Below are positions 1-7,076 of a stretch of 32,403 nt of DNA, piece by piece. This stretch comes from Candidatus Aminicenantota bacterium (GTDB taxonomy: Bacteria; Acidobacteriota; Aminicenantia; Aminicenantales; UBA4085). Each line of letters opens with the position of its first letter. Position 1 is the first letter of the stretch. Made by a program: the position numbers and the translations under genes. Below the pieces are notes generated by a model, which was not told the origin of the DNA, searched no databases, and was given only the letters and a program-made list of their open reading frames with translations. The DNA lies in contig JALHTW010000007.1 in assembly GCA_022866045.1 (NCBI GenBank), forward strand, positions 1-32,403, given 5' to 3'.

Positions 1-26
1 AATGTCTTTCTGCATCGAAAGGAAAA

Positions 27-100
27 TGGCGGCGGAGGGATTTGAACCCCCGACTCTGCGGATATGAGCCGCATGCTCTGACCAACTGAGCTACGCCGCC
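27..100 (-). tRNA. tRNA with CAT anticodon, probably elongator tRNA-Met
   Basis: The minus strand folds into a full cloverleaf: 7-bp acceptor stem (GGCGGCG/CGCCGCC), D arm GCTC/GAGC, anticodon stem TGCGG/CCGCA with loop CTCATAT (anticodon CAT at 64-66), and a T arm with TTCAAAT. The discriminator base is A, and CCA is not encoded because A is followed by TTTT. Initiator features are absent: position 1 pairs normally with 72, and there is no run of three G:C pairs in the anticodon stem. It is therefore elongator Met or the lysidine-modified Ile2 tRNA. I favour Met from general similarity to other Met tRNAs but cannot exclude Ile2. Confidence 0.93.
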
Positions 101-112
101 AGGGGTGGTAAG

Positions 113-141
113 ATTTTAGACAAATCGCCCGTTGAAGTCAA
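113..141 (-). promoter_or_regulatory. Sigma-70-type promoter of the tRNA
   Basis: On the minus strand TTGACT (136-141) is followed after exactly 17 nt by TAAAAT (113-118). This places transcription start about 5-7 nt before the mature tRNA 5' end at 100. The -35 box is the end of a hairpin repeat that also occurs at 16411-16450. Confidence 0.75.
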
Positions 142-173
142 TTTAGAGGGGGAATCCGCTCCGCGTCTCCCCG
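137..173 (-). repeat. Hairpin repeat ending in a -35 box (copy 1)
   Basis: Read on the minus strand, about 38 nt from here match 16410-16448 at about 33 positions. The repeat contains a GC-rich inverted repeat around GCGGAGCG and a CCCCCTC run, then AAATTGACTT, whose TTGACT is the tRNA -35 box. This copy's stem is less perfect than the 16411 copy. Confidence 0.6.
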
Positions 174-205
174 GGGCAAGCCAGGGCATATCAACCGTTC
201 GCCAA
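172..205. repeat. Partial copy of the CATATCAACCG hairpin repeat
   Basis: The stretch with CCCCGGGGCAAGCC, GGGCATATCAACCG and TTCGCC resembles the right half of the complete double hairpin at 6927-6978. The left outer arm is missing, so this is a degenerate or half copy. Confidence 0.5.
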
Positions 206-256
206 TTAAAGGTGGCGGGTCCTGCGAGAGCCTTGAGCAGGGATGACTTGAACTAT

Positions 257-346
257 TATTAGCGCCGAAGATAAGCGGGCGAGTTTCGCGACGCCGAAAA
301 AGGCGGAACACTTATGGCCTTAGGAATCCCCTAGAGGAGCAAATCC
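257..346 (-). repeat. Dispersed intergenic repeat family D, copy 1
   Basis: On the plus strand this segment shows AGCGCCGAAGATAA, GCGAGTTTCGCG, CGCCGAAAAA, CGGAACAC, GGCCTTAGGA and GGAGCAAATCC in that order. The same ordered blocks recur at 29230-29320 and 16561-16641, with the last blocks also at 15430-15485. It lies between the tRNA promoter and the 3' end of the NIF3-family gene. No ORF runs through it, and its function is unknown. Confidence 0.55.
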
Positions 347-354
347 TTTCTAAT

Positions 355-530
355 CTGAATTATTCATGAATTACGTTATCTCTCCCGGTCGTGAATTTGC
401 AGACGCGCGCCGAATTCGGGGACATGACCCAAATTCTCCGGAATTTGGGATCGTGTCCCCCTCGTCTTGAATTCGGCGCCATCTGCGAATTCTCTTCTCG
501 AAGAAATGACCCAATTTATGAATGATTCAG
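355..530 (+). repeat. 176-bp palindromic MITE/REPIN-like element A, copy 1
   Basis: The element begins CTGAATTATTCATGAATT and ends with its imperfect inverse, finishing in GATTCAG. The core is a long hairpin: GGGGACATGACCCAAATTC, a 3-nt turn, then GGAATTTGGGATCGTGTCCCC-like sequence. It is flanked by further complementary arms (GAATTTGCAGA with TCTGCGAATTC, GCCGAATTC with GAATTCGGC). The reverse complement of the whole unit recurs at 3644-3819 with identical length. It encodes no protein. The structure resembles non-autonomous elements mobilised in trans by a transposase, such as REP-associated tyrosine transposases; none is in the window. Confidence 0.85.
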
Positions 531-540
531 GCTAAAGCTC

Positions 541-1497
541 TCAACGTCTAATCCTCTCGAAACCGCCGACGGAAACGAACTCGAGCTTCTCCTCTTTCTC
601 GATTTCATCCAGCAGAAGATTCAACCCGAGGACATCGCTTGAAATATGGCCGGCCACGACGACGTTGAGGTTGGCTTTCTTGGCGTTGGCCAGATGCTCT
701 TCCGTGAAATGCATGCCGACGAGCGTGCTCACGCCGCCGGCCGCGATCTTGTCGAAGATATCCTTCGAGCCTTCGGTCCCGCCCGTCATATCGACGTAGA
801 TCTTGCCGCAGGAATTGCTCTCCGCGCCGCTGACGATCTTGGCCGGCACCTGGAGCTTCGCCGCCCGCTCGTATTCGGGAATGGCCTTAAGGAGCTTCAA
901 GAGGTCTTTCAGCTTCGCCGGCTTCTCTTTTTCGAAGAGCTTCGTGAGACAGTTTGTCACGCAGTTGTCGGCCGGTGTGTGGAGGCACATCAGCGGGATC
1001 CCGAGGATTCGGGCGACGTCGACCTCCCGAGCATGGTTGACGGGCATGAGCCGACGCTCGATCTCGCCGATCCGCTTTTCCATGAGCTGCTCGGCGACGC
1101 TGATCGTAACCCCGTATTTGGCCAGCAGCTTCGCCTGGAGCTTCATCACGTCATAGAGCTGGGCCGCGGCGAGTCCCATCGGATGGTGGGACAAGATCAG
1201 GTCCACGCGCGCATCCTTTTCCTTATTAAGAAGATGGGCCAAGAGGATCTCCCCGACTTCGATGTCGATTCCGATCATGATCTTCTTGACGCTGGCGTCC
1301 AAATCGCCGAAGAGCACCCGGCTGTCGGCAAAGTGATTGAACAGTCTGTCGGGATCGTAAAATCTCTTGTCGTCTTCCTTCAGGTCCTTGAATTTTTCCT
1401 GCTCATCGTCCAGGATCCGCCGAATTTCCTCTTCGTCCCGAAGATCATTGGCGATGCCGACCTCGACGGCCCTCTTATAAAATCGCTCGAGTCTCAT
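541..1497 (-). CDS. NIF3/DUF34-family metal-binding protein
   Basis: The product is 318 aa and cytoplasmic, with no signal peptide. It resembles the NIF3 (DUF34) family, a widespread group with a di-metal centre whose biochemical role is still unsettled. Visible family-like motifs are LILSHHPMG (His104/His105), CLHTPADN (His173, Asp177), MHFTEEH (about 262-268) and GHISSD (His284, Asp288), which would supply metal ligands. The first 65 residues form a charged helical extension before the NIF3-like core. The start is supported by an AAGGAGA ribosome site 7 nt upstream. The gene points away from the symporter at 1852 and shares its intergenic region with repeat element B1. The stop lies about 10 nt beyond the end of repeat A1. 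Family assignment is fairly safe; function is not known. Confidence 0.85.
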   Translation of the reverse strand: MRLERFYKRAVEVGIANDLRDEEEIRRILDDEQEKFKDLKEDDKRFYDPDRLFNHFADSRVLFGDLDASVKKIMIGIDIEVGEILLAHLLNKEKDARVDLILSHHPMGLAAAQLYDVMKLQAKLLAKYGVTISVAEQLMEKRIGEIERRLMPVNHAREVDVARILGIPLMCLHTPADNCVTNCLTKLFEKEKPAKLKDLLKLLKAIPEYERAAKLQVPAKIVSGAESNSCGKIYVDMTGGTEGSKDIFDKIAAGGVSTLVGMHFTEEHLANAKKANLNVVVAGHISSDVLGLNLLLDEIEKEEKLEFVSVGGFERIRR

Positions 1498-1516
1498 GAA
1501 AATCTCCTTTTTCGCT

Positions 1517-1534
1517 TGTTCGATCTCTCGAACA
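1517..1534. promoter_or_regulatory. Palindrome in the NIF3 gene leader
   Basis: TGTTCGA-TCTC-TCGAACA is a perfect 7-bp inverted repeat with a 4-nt centre. It lies between a possible minus-strand -10 box (TATAAG at 1545-1550) and the ribosome site. It could be an operator or an mRNA hairpin; I recognise no regulator for it. Confidence 0.35.
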
Positions 1535-1592
1535 TCCTTTTTATCTTATAACAAACGCCGGGGAATTTGCCACATCCCTCCGGCCTTGTTTT

Positions 1593-1724
1593 GCAATTCT
1601 TTTTCCGGGGCGCCGCTCGTCGAGCAGGGGTGGCGCGGCGAAGGGGCTCCCCGCGCGCAGCGGCCGGGGAAGAGCCGCGACAGGACCCCGCCCGAAATTG
1701 ACCTGACACCGGAAAAAGAATTGC
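1593..1724. repeat. MITE-like element B, copy 1 (132 bp)
   Basis: Perfect 16-bp terminal inverted repeats are present: GCAATTCTTTTTCCGG at 1593-1608 and its complement at 1709-1724. They enclose a very GC-rich core (GCGCCGCTCGTCGAGC, GGGGCTCCCCGCGCGC and similar blocks). The reverse complement recurs at 24282-24434. Open frames within it exist on both strands but are shadows of the repeat. It sits between the divergent NIF3 and symporter genes, just upstream of the symporter promoter. Confidence 0.82.
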
Positions 1725-1759
1725 TTGCCAGGCCGCCAGGCCCTCGGCGCTCCTTTTCA

Positions 1760-1788
1760 TTGACATTCGCTCCCTGCCAATATATAAA
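1760..1788 (+). promoter_or_regulatory. Promoter of the symporter gene
   Basis: TTGACA at 1760-1765, a 17-nt spacer and TATAAA at 1783-1788 form a near-consensus sigma-70 promoter. The predicted leader is about 55 nt. An ATG at 1797 opens a 22-codon frame that overlaps the symporter start. Confidence 0.75.
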
Positions 1789-1851
1789 TTCTAGCAATGT
1801 TTGGCCCCAGACCACAGACCAAACGAAATCGCAAAAAAGGAATTCTCTGTC

Positions 1852-3642
1852 ATGATGTTACATAACATTGACTGGATCATCATTTTTGCCTATTTCCTTT
1901 TGTCGCTTCTCGTCGGCGTCGCCTTTTCCAAAAAGGCCGGCTCGAGCACCTCGGAATTCTTCCTCTCCGGCCGCAACATGCCCTGGTGGCTGCTCGGCGT
2001 GTCCATGGTCGCCACGACATTCTCCGCGGACACGCCCAACTTGGTGACGGACATCGTCCGCAACAACGGCGTCGCCGGCAACTGGCTGTGGTGGGCGTTC
2101 CTCTTCACCGGGATGCTCACGGTATTCATCTATTCCAAGCTCTGGCGCCGGTCCAATGTCATGACGGATATCGAATTTTATGAGCTGCGCTACAGCGGAA
2201 AACCGGCGGCGTTTCTCCGCGGGTTCCGGGCCATCTATCTCGGCTTCTTTTATAACATCATCGTCATGGCTGCCGTCACCCTGGCCATGATCAAGATCTG
2301 CGGTGTGATTCTTAAGCTTTCGCCGATGCAAACCTTGATTGCGGCCATCGTGATCACAGTCATTTATAGCAGCCTCGGCGGGCTGTTCGGCGTCCTGCTG
2401 ACCGACCTTGTCCAGTTCGTGATCGCCATGACCGGCGCGATCTGGGCGGCCGTATACTTGGTCAAGCTTCCCCAGGTCGGCGGCCTCGGGAAGCTCCTCA
2501 GCCATCCGGAAATCCACGGAAAGCTCTCCATTCTGCCTGATTTTTCGCGAATGGACTTCGCCATCGCCGTCTTTTTCTTCCCTCTCATCATCCAGTGGTG
2601 GAACGTCTGGTATCCGGGCGCAGAACCGGGCGGCGGCGGATATATCGCCCAGCGCATGCTGGCCGCCAAAAACGAAAGACACGCCATGGGTTCGACGTTT
2701 CTTTTTAATGTCCTGCACTACGCTCTCAGGCCCTGGCCCTGGATCATCGTTGCCCTGGCCTCGCTGGTTGTCTTCCCCAACTTAGAAAGCCTCCAAGCCG
2801 CCTTCCCCCACATCAGCCCGAGCATTATGAAGCACGACCTGGCCTATCCGGCGATGATGACATTCCTGCCCCGAGGACTCATCGGGCTTGTGGTCGCTTC
2901 TCTTTTTGCCGCTTATATGTCGACGATCTCTACGCACCTGAACTGGGGCTCATCTTATATGGTCAACGATTTCTACAAACGCTTCCTCAAACCCAATACC
3001 TCGGAGAAAAAGCTGGTTATGATCGGTCGCATCAGTACGCTTGGCTTGATGTTTTTTTCAAGCCTCCTGGCCCTTCTCCTGCAGCACGCTCTCGAGGCCT
3101 TTCAGATCCTGCTACTTGTCGGCGCGGGCACGGGCTTGATCTTCATCCTCCGCTGGTTCTGGTGGCGGATCAACGCCTTCAGCGAGATCACGGCCATGGC
3201 CGTCTCGTTCATCATCGCCTTATACTTCAAGCTCGTCCATGCGCGGCTTGGCTTCAAGCCTCTTGAAGACTGGCAGCAGCTTCTCATAGGAATCATGATC
3301 ACCACGGCCTGTTGGATCACGGTGACAATGTTCACCCGACCCACGGACGAGGAGAAGCTTCGCAAATTCTACAGACTCGTTCATCCGGGCGGTCCCGGCT
3401 GGAAGCACATCATTGAAAAAGAGAAGGCCGCGGGAACTCTCATCGGGGCCGCGGCTGAGCCATGGGATCTGCCGACGGGCATCCTCTGCATCCTCGTCGG
3501 CTGCCTGGCTGTCTGGGGCTCCCTCTTTGCCGTAGGCTACTGGATATACGGCAATGACATCCCGGCCGTCATCCTGACTGTCGTGGCAGCCGTCTCGGGT
3601 TTTATTTTGATCAGGCTCTGGAGAAAGCTGAAGACTATCTAA
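1852..3642 (+). CDS. Sodium:solute symporter (SSS) family transporter
   Basis: The product is 596 aa, an inner-membrane secondary transporter that would import a small solute with Na+. The hydrophobic pattern suggests roughly 13-15 membrane helices. The N-terminal signature is typical of SSS proteins: an FFLSGRNMPWWLLG-like segment around residue 36, then GVSMVATTFSADTP, a conserved TM1-TM2 region that contributes to the Na+ and substrate sites. A hydrophilic segment before the last two helices (about 490-535) is cytoplasmic or linker. I chose ATG 1852 over an upstream in-frame TTG at 1801. The hydrophobic N-terminus starts there, AAAAAAGG lies about 11 nt upstream, and a strong promoter at 1760-1788 would leave TTG 1801 almost no leader. 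The substrate cannot be named; it may be a sugar, amino acid or organic acid. The stop codon is directly followed by repeat A2. Confidence 0.9.
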   Translation: MMLHNIDWIIIFAYFLLSLLVGVAFSKKAGSSTSEFFLSGRNMPWWLLGVSMVATTFSADTPNLVTDIVRNNGVAGNWLWWAFLFTGMLTVFIYSKLWRRSNVMTDIEFYELRYSGKPAAFLRGFRAIYLGFFYNIIVMAAVTLAMIKICGVILKLSPMQTLIAAIVITVIYSSLGGLFGVLLTDLVQFVIAMTGAIWAAVYLVKLPQVGGLGKLLSHPEIHGKLSILPDFSRMDFAIAVFFFPLIIQWWNVWYPGAEPGGGGYIAQRMLAAKNERHAMGSTFLFNVLHYALRPWPWIIVALASLVVFPNLESLQAAFPHISPSIMKHDLAYPAMMTFLPRGLIGLVVASLFAAYMSTISTHLNWGSSYMVNDFYKRFLKPNTSEKKLVMIGRISTLGLMFFSSLLALLLQHALEAFQILLLVGAGTGLIFILRWFWWRINAFSEITAMAVSFIIALYFKLVHARLGFKPLEDWQQLLIGIMITTACWITVTMFTRPTDEEKLRKFYRLVHPGGPGWKHIIEKEKAAGTLIGAAAEPWDLPTGILCILVGCLAVWGSLFAVGYWIYGNDIPAVILTVVAAVSGFILIRLWRKLKTI

Positions 3643-3643
3643 C

Positions 3644-3819
3644 CTGAATTATTCATAAAGTGCGTCGTTTCCCCGAGAAGAGAATTCGCAGATGGCGCCC
3701 AATTCAAGACGAGGGGGGCACGATCCCAAATTCCGGAGAATTTGGGTCATGTCCCCGAATCCGGCGCCCTTCTGCAAATTCACGACGGGGAGAGATAGCG
3801 TAATTCATGAATAATTCAG
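3644..3819 (-). repeat. 176-bp palindromic MITE/REPIN-like element A, copy 2 (inverted)
   Basis: This is the reverse complement of the 355-530 element with few mismatches and the same 176-bp length. It begins 1 nt after the symporter stop codon. Its right terminal repeat overlaps the 3' end of the TPR lipoprotein gene and supplies that gene's last codons and stop. The central hairpin with CCCAAATTC/GAATTTGGG is intact. Confidence 0.85.
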
Positions 3820-6800
3820 ACGAATAACTGCCAGAATATCTTTGGCTGGCGGCGCAGCCTTTTTCAATATCTCTGCGGCTTTCCGGCTCTCGCCCAATCG
3901 CCGAAGCGCCAGTCCGCCGAAATAAGCGCCGGGACCGCGGCTGTTCATGTGCTTGAGCGTGAAATCGGCGACGGCCGCGAGCGCTGCCGCGGCTTTATCT
4001 TTTTGGCCCATTTTCTGGAAGCAGAGATATTCGATATAATCCTGTAATCTAAAATCGGGCTCAAACGGCTTTCCCGTGCCCAATTTCTCCGGATACTCTT
4101 TGGATTTCTCCAACGATCGGACCGCGCCGGCCCAGTTTCTCGATCTGATGCTTTTCAACCCGAGCTGGATGTGGGTTTGGGCAAACAGGGCCTGGATCTC
4201 GCTCGCCCCTTCGAACGGCAAGGCCTCGATCGTGTCCAGGACCGCGGCGGCATCTTCGTAATTGTTCATGTTCATAAAAGACTTGACTAAATCCGCCCGG
4301 ATGGGAACTTCTTTGGGGAAAAGTTCCGCAGCTTTTTGAGCGGCGGCCAAAGCTTTGTCATGTTTTCCCTGCTTCGCGCTGAAGTCGATGAGCGTGTGCC
4401 AGTTCCTCCATGTCTTCTCGTCAATCCTGACCGCCCGCTCGTAGTCGGCGAAGGCCTCGGCGGGATCGCTGGCGCGGAAGAGATAGCCGCGGGCGAGAAA
4501 GAACGGGGCGAAGTCGGCGTCATCGCATTGGTTGAACAAGGCCATCGTCTCGTCCATGCGGCCCTTGGCCCAGAGGATCAATCCCAGATAATACTTGGGT
4601 TTCCAGTCCTGCGGCCGGGCGGCCATGACCCACTCGAAGAGCGGGATCTCCTCTTCGCGGAACGGGAAGACGAGTCGAGGCAAGAGCGCCGAGGCTTTAT
4701 CCAAATAGGCTTTGCTTTCGTCGGGCGATTCCTTCAGAAGAAGACGCGAGAGCATATAATAGACGGTCGGATATTCGGGCCCATTCTTGAGAAGCATCAC
4801 GGCGTCGTTGTCGCAGCCCCATCTCATGTACGTGATTGCCATCTCGAGGTAACTCTCCTGCGGCAGCTCGTTGCGGATCAAGGACTTGAAGCTGTCCAGG
4901 TTCTTTTGGGTCGGATTGAGAAGATAAAGCTCAAAGCGGGCCAGATGGTCGAGCGGATCGATGTCAAGGAGCTGGGTCAGGACGGCCTTCGCGGCTTCGG
5001 CCTTTCCCATCTTCCGGTAAGCGGCGGCCAGGGTCTCATACCCGCCGCTGTTGTATTTATTGAAATCGATCGACCGCTGGGCATATCGGGCGGCCAGGTC
5101 GAAATTCTTCTCGACGAACACGATCTCCGCAAGCTGGAGGTACGCCGCCGATCGAAATTCCATGGAGCGAGCAGCCCAGCCCAGGGCTTCTTTGGCCTCA
5201 ACGAGACTGCCGAGGCGGCGCGAGATCAGGCCATAGATGTAATTCGCCTCCGGGTCATACATGCTGTTTTCAAGGGCTTTCTGAGCGAAGGACAGGGCTT
5301 TTTGATATTCACCGCGGCGCGTATAGAGTTCCGCCACGCGAGCGAGCGCCCTGAGATGCAAAGGCTCTTTGTCCAGGCAGGCCAGATACTTCTGCAAAGC
5401 GACATCGAAATAGCGCCCTTTTTCCTGCTGCGCGCCGCTCAGGAACAGACCTTCGGCCGTGGACTCATCGACGGCCTTGAAATGGAGGGGGCGCTTCAGG
5501 TCATCGGCCGAGGGGTCACTTTGATAAAAGAGTTTTGTGCCTATCCTTACTGTGAAAGGCTCGTCGCCGGGATCGAGTTTCAGCTCGTTTTTATAGATCT
5601 CTTCCGGCTTCAGTTTTAAATGCTCACGGTAAAGCTCTTTGCCGGACGCTCGGATGACCAGGTCATCGTCGACAGCTTGGAGGGCGAAGAACCCGATCTT
5701 CACCGTGCCGCCGGCGGCCTCAGCGCCGAGAACGCCGTAGGGCGAAGCCTTGGCCAGCGGGCCGATCCCGTTGTAAGGGAACCAGAGCTCCTGCCAGCGG
5801 TCGGACCGTCCCGGCTTGAAGAATTCATGGTCGGATTGATTATACAAGCGGCCGGCCTGCGGCTCGGTGTATTGGCCGTCTTTATCGGTCAGCAAATCCA
5901 CCCAGATCTCGCCCGCGCGCGAAAGGTCCCAGATCCAGACTTTACGGCCGGGCATGTCGTCATAAAGGGCCCAGTGGCCGAACCCGGAATCAGAATTTTT
6001 ATACCAGGCGCCGTAGAAGTCGTTGTATTCGCCGACTGTGAAATAGCTCTTCGAACCGCCGAAATTATTGTTTTGATACCAGGAGAGATCGCGGCCCTGC
6101 TCGTCGACCGGCCAGGGCCTGAGGGGAACGGAATAATCGTGACCGATCTGGAAGCGGCCGGGAAAGATATATTTGAGGTCGTCGGCCGTCTTGATCGCCG
6201 CGCATGACCAGAAATAATAGGATTGGCTATACGGTGAGGGATTGGTCCAGGCGCCGTTGGTCTCGAAGTAGGCCTTGTCTTTAGGCAGCGTGATCGTGAC
6301 ACTCCAGCGCGTCCGCGAAGGAAGGTCCATGGTGCCGACAACACAACTCACGCTCCCGTCGGTGTTCTGGCGAAGGATATAATCCACGGGCGTGGCCGTC
6401 GAAGGCGCGTGGCCGACGATGCCGAAGTTGAACTCGATCCCGCCCGACGTCCACGGCCCGCGCAGGGCGATCTCCCGGAATTTCAGGACATGGTTTGTGT
6501 AAAGGAATTCGCGGTTTGTGGATTTCTCGGTGGCGCCCCAGACCTTGCCGCCGGCCTGGGGAAGGACGGCGACGGAGATGTACGGATTCTCCATGCGGAC
6601 GACCGTCCATTCCTTATCTATGCCCGTGCCGCTGAATTTATTGAAAAAGAAATACGGATAGAGCCGGGCGCCCTGATCCCACATGCTCGTCCGGGCGAAG
6701 ATCGGGACCGGGTCCGGGTCGGAAAAGGGATACGTTTTAATGATCTCTTGCTTTTCTTCGACGTGCGCCGCGCCGCCGGACGTTGAACTCTTACACGTTG

Positions 6801-6858
6801 CGAAAAGCGCGGCGGCGAATGCCAGAAAAACTCCCAGGGCCGGGCAAGTTTTTCTCAT
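3805..6858 (-). CDS. DUF5107 / tetratricopeptide-repeat lipoprotein
   Basis: The product is 1017 aa, exported and probably lipid-anchored. The N-terminus is MRK plus a hydrophobic stretch ending LFATC-K, with Cys22 a likely though non-canonical lipobox Cys (Thr at -1). Residues about 45-420 match the DUF5107 type: a beta-rich region with GGKVWG and WTSGGIEFNFG motifs. This resembles galactose-mutarotase-like folds and is often found in large proteins of Bacteroidota and Acidobacteriota. From about residue 480 to the end are many TPR units (for example A-L-A-R-V-A-E-L-Y-T-R-R-G-E-Y), a protein-interaction scaffold. The start has GAGGAAGG upstream and a possible promoter at 6888-6916. The last codons (LNYS and stop) lie in repeat A2, so the C-terminus may have been replaced by element insertion. 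Function is unknown; glycan handling is an inference from the DUF5107 fold. Confidence 0.85.
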   Translation of the reverse strand: MRKTCPALGVFLAFAAALFATCKSSTSGGAAHVEEKQEIIKTYPFSDPDPVPIFARTSMWDQGARLYPYFFFNKFSGTGIDKEWTVVRMENPYISVAVLPQAGGKVWGATEKSTNREFLYTNHVLKFREIALRGPWTSGGIEFNFGIVGHAPSTATPVDYILRQNTDGSVSCVVGTMDLPSRTRWSVTITLPKDKAYFETNGAWTNPSPYSQSYYFWSCAAIKTADDLKYIFPGRFQIGHDYSVPLRPWPVDEQGRDLSWYQNNNFGGSKSYFTVGEYNDFYGAWYKNSDSGFGHWALYDDMPGRKVWIWDLSRAGEIWVDLLTDKDGQYTEPQAGRLYNQSDHEFFKPGRSDRWQELWFPYNGIGPLAKASPYGVLGAEAAGGTVKIGFFALQAVDDDLVIRASGKELYREHLKLKPEEIYKNELKLDPGDEPFTVRIGTKLFYQSDPSADDLKRPLHFKAVDESTAEGLFLSGAQQEKGRYFDVALQKYLACLDKEPLHLRALARVAELYTRRGEYQKALSFAQKALENSMYDPEANYIYGLISRRLGSLVEAKEALGWAARSMEFRSAAYLQLAEIVFVEKNFDLAARYAQRSIDFNKYNSGGYETLAAAYRKMGKAEAAKAVLTQLLDIDPLDHLARFELYLLNPTQKNLDSFKSLIRNELPQESYLEMAITYMRWGCDNDAVMLLKNGPEYPTVYYMLSRLLLKESPDESKAYLDKASALLPRLVFPFREEEIPLFEWVMAARPQDWKPKYYLGLILWAKGRMDETMALFNQCDDADFAPFFLARGYLFRASDPAEAFADYERAVRIDEKTWRNWHTLIDFSAKQGKHDKALAAAQKAAELFPKEVPIRADLVKSFMNMNNYEDAAAVLDTIEALPFEGASEIQALFAQTHIQLGLKSIRSRNWAGAVRSLEKSKEYPEKLGTGKPFEPDFRLQDYIEYLCFQKMGQKDKAAAALAAVADFTLKHMNSRGPGAYFGGLALRRLGESRKAAEILKKAAPPAKDILAVIRLNYS

Positions 6859-6887
6859 GACGACCTTCCTCTCACGATTTTTCTTCC

Positions 6888-6916
6888 ATCTTATTTAAAA
6901 TAATTGAGAGACACAA
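6888..6916 (-). promoter_or_regulatory. Possible promoter of the TPR lipoprotein gene
   Basis: On the minus strand TTGTGT (6911-6916) is followed after 17 nt by TAAGAT (6888-6893). This gives a leader of about 25 nt that contains the ribosome site. The boxes are moderate matches. Confidence 0.4.
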
Positions 6917-6926
6917 TATCCCAAAA

Positions 6927-6978
6927 TTGACGAGCGGTTCCCCGTGGCAAGCCACGGGGCATATCAACCGCTCGTCAA
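6927..6978 (-). terminator. Double-stem hairpin, probable terminator of the prolyl oligopeptidase gene and a dispersed repeat
   Basis: A perfect 13-bp outer stem (TTGACGAGCGGTT / AACCGCTCGTCAA) encloses a perfect 9-bp inner stem (CCCCGTGGC / GCCACGGGG). An unpaired CATATC lies on one side. On the minus strand it is followed by a short T run (AATTTTGG) about 100 nt after the peptidase stop. A half copy of the same sequence lies at 172-205, so it is also a small dispersed repeat. Confidence 0.6.
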
Positions 6979-7076
6979 AAAATCAGATCAGCCTCCCCTA
7001 AAGCTTGGTAAGCTCCGTCTTCCTTTATAATAAGACACAACCCAGAGCCGCCGGCTCTCACTCGGCCAGCCATAAT

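Noticed and set aside
27-100. Initiator tRNA-fMet
   Set aside because: It has a normal first acceptor pair and lacks the three consecutive G:C pairs of the initiator anticodon stem.
257-346. Family D segment as a riboswitch (GCCGAA and GGAGCAA blocks recall glycine-type aptamers)
   Set aside because: The copies lie mostly beyond 3' ends of genes, not in leaders, and the ordered core of no riboswitch class I know is matched.
1517-1534. LexA/SOS box
   Set aside because: The order of half-sites (GTTC first, GAAC last) is the reverse of the Gram-positive-type GAAC-N4-GTTC box, and the gene is not an SOS gene.
646-1551. Long plus-strand open frame opposite the NIF3-family gene
   Set aside because: It is an antisense shadow: the minus frame has family motifs and a ribosome site, while this one has low-complexity codon-shadow composition and no recognisable domain.
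1494-1855. Three overlapping open frames in the NIF3-symporter gap, and similar ones at 24236-24453
   Set aside because: They run through the GC-rich core of repeat element B. Similar peptides arise from both copies only because the DNA is repeated.
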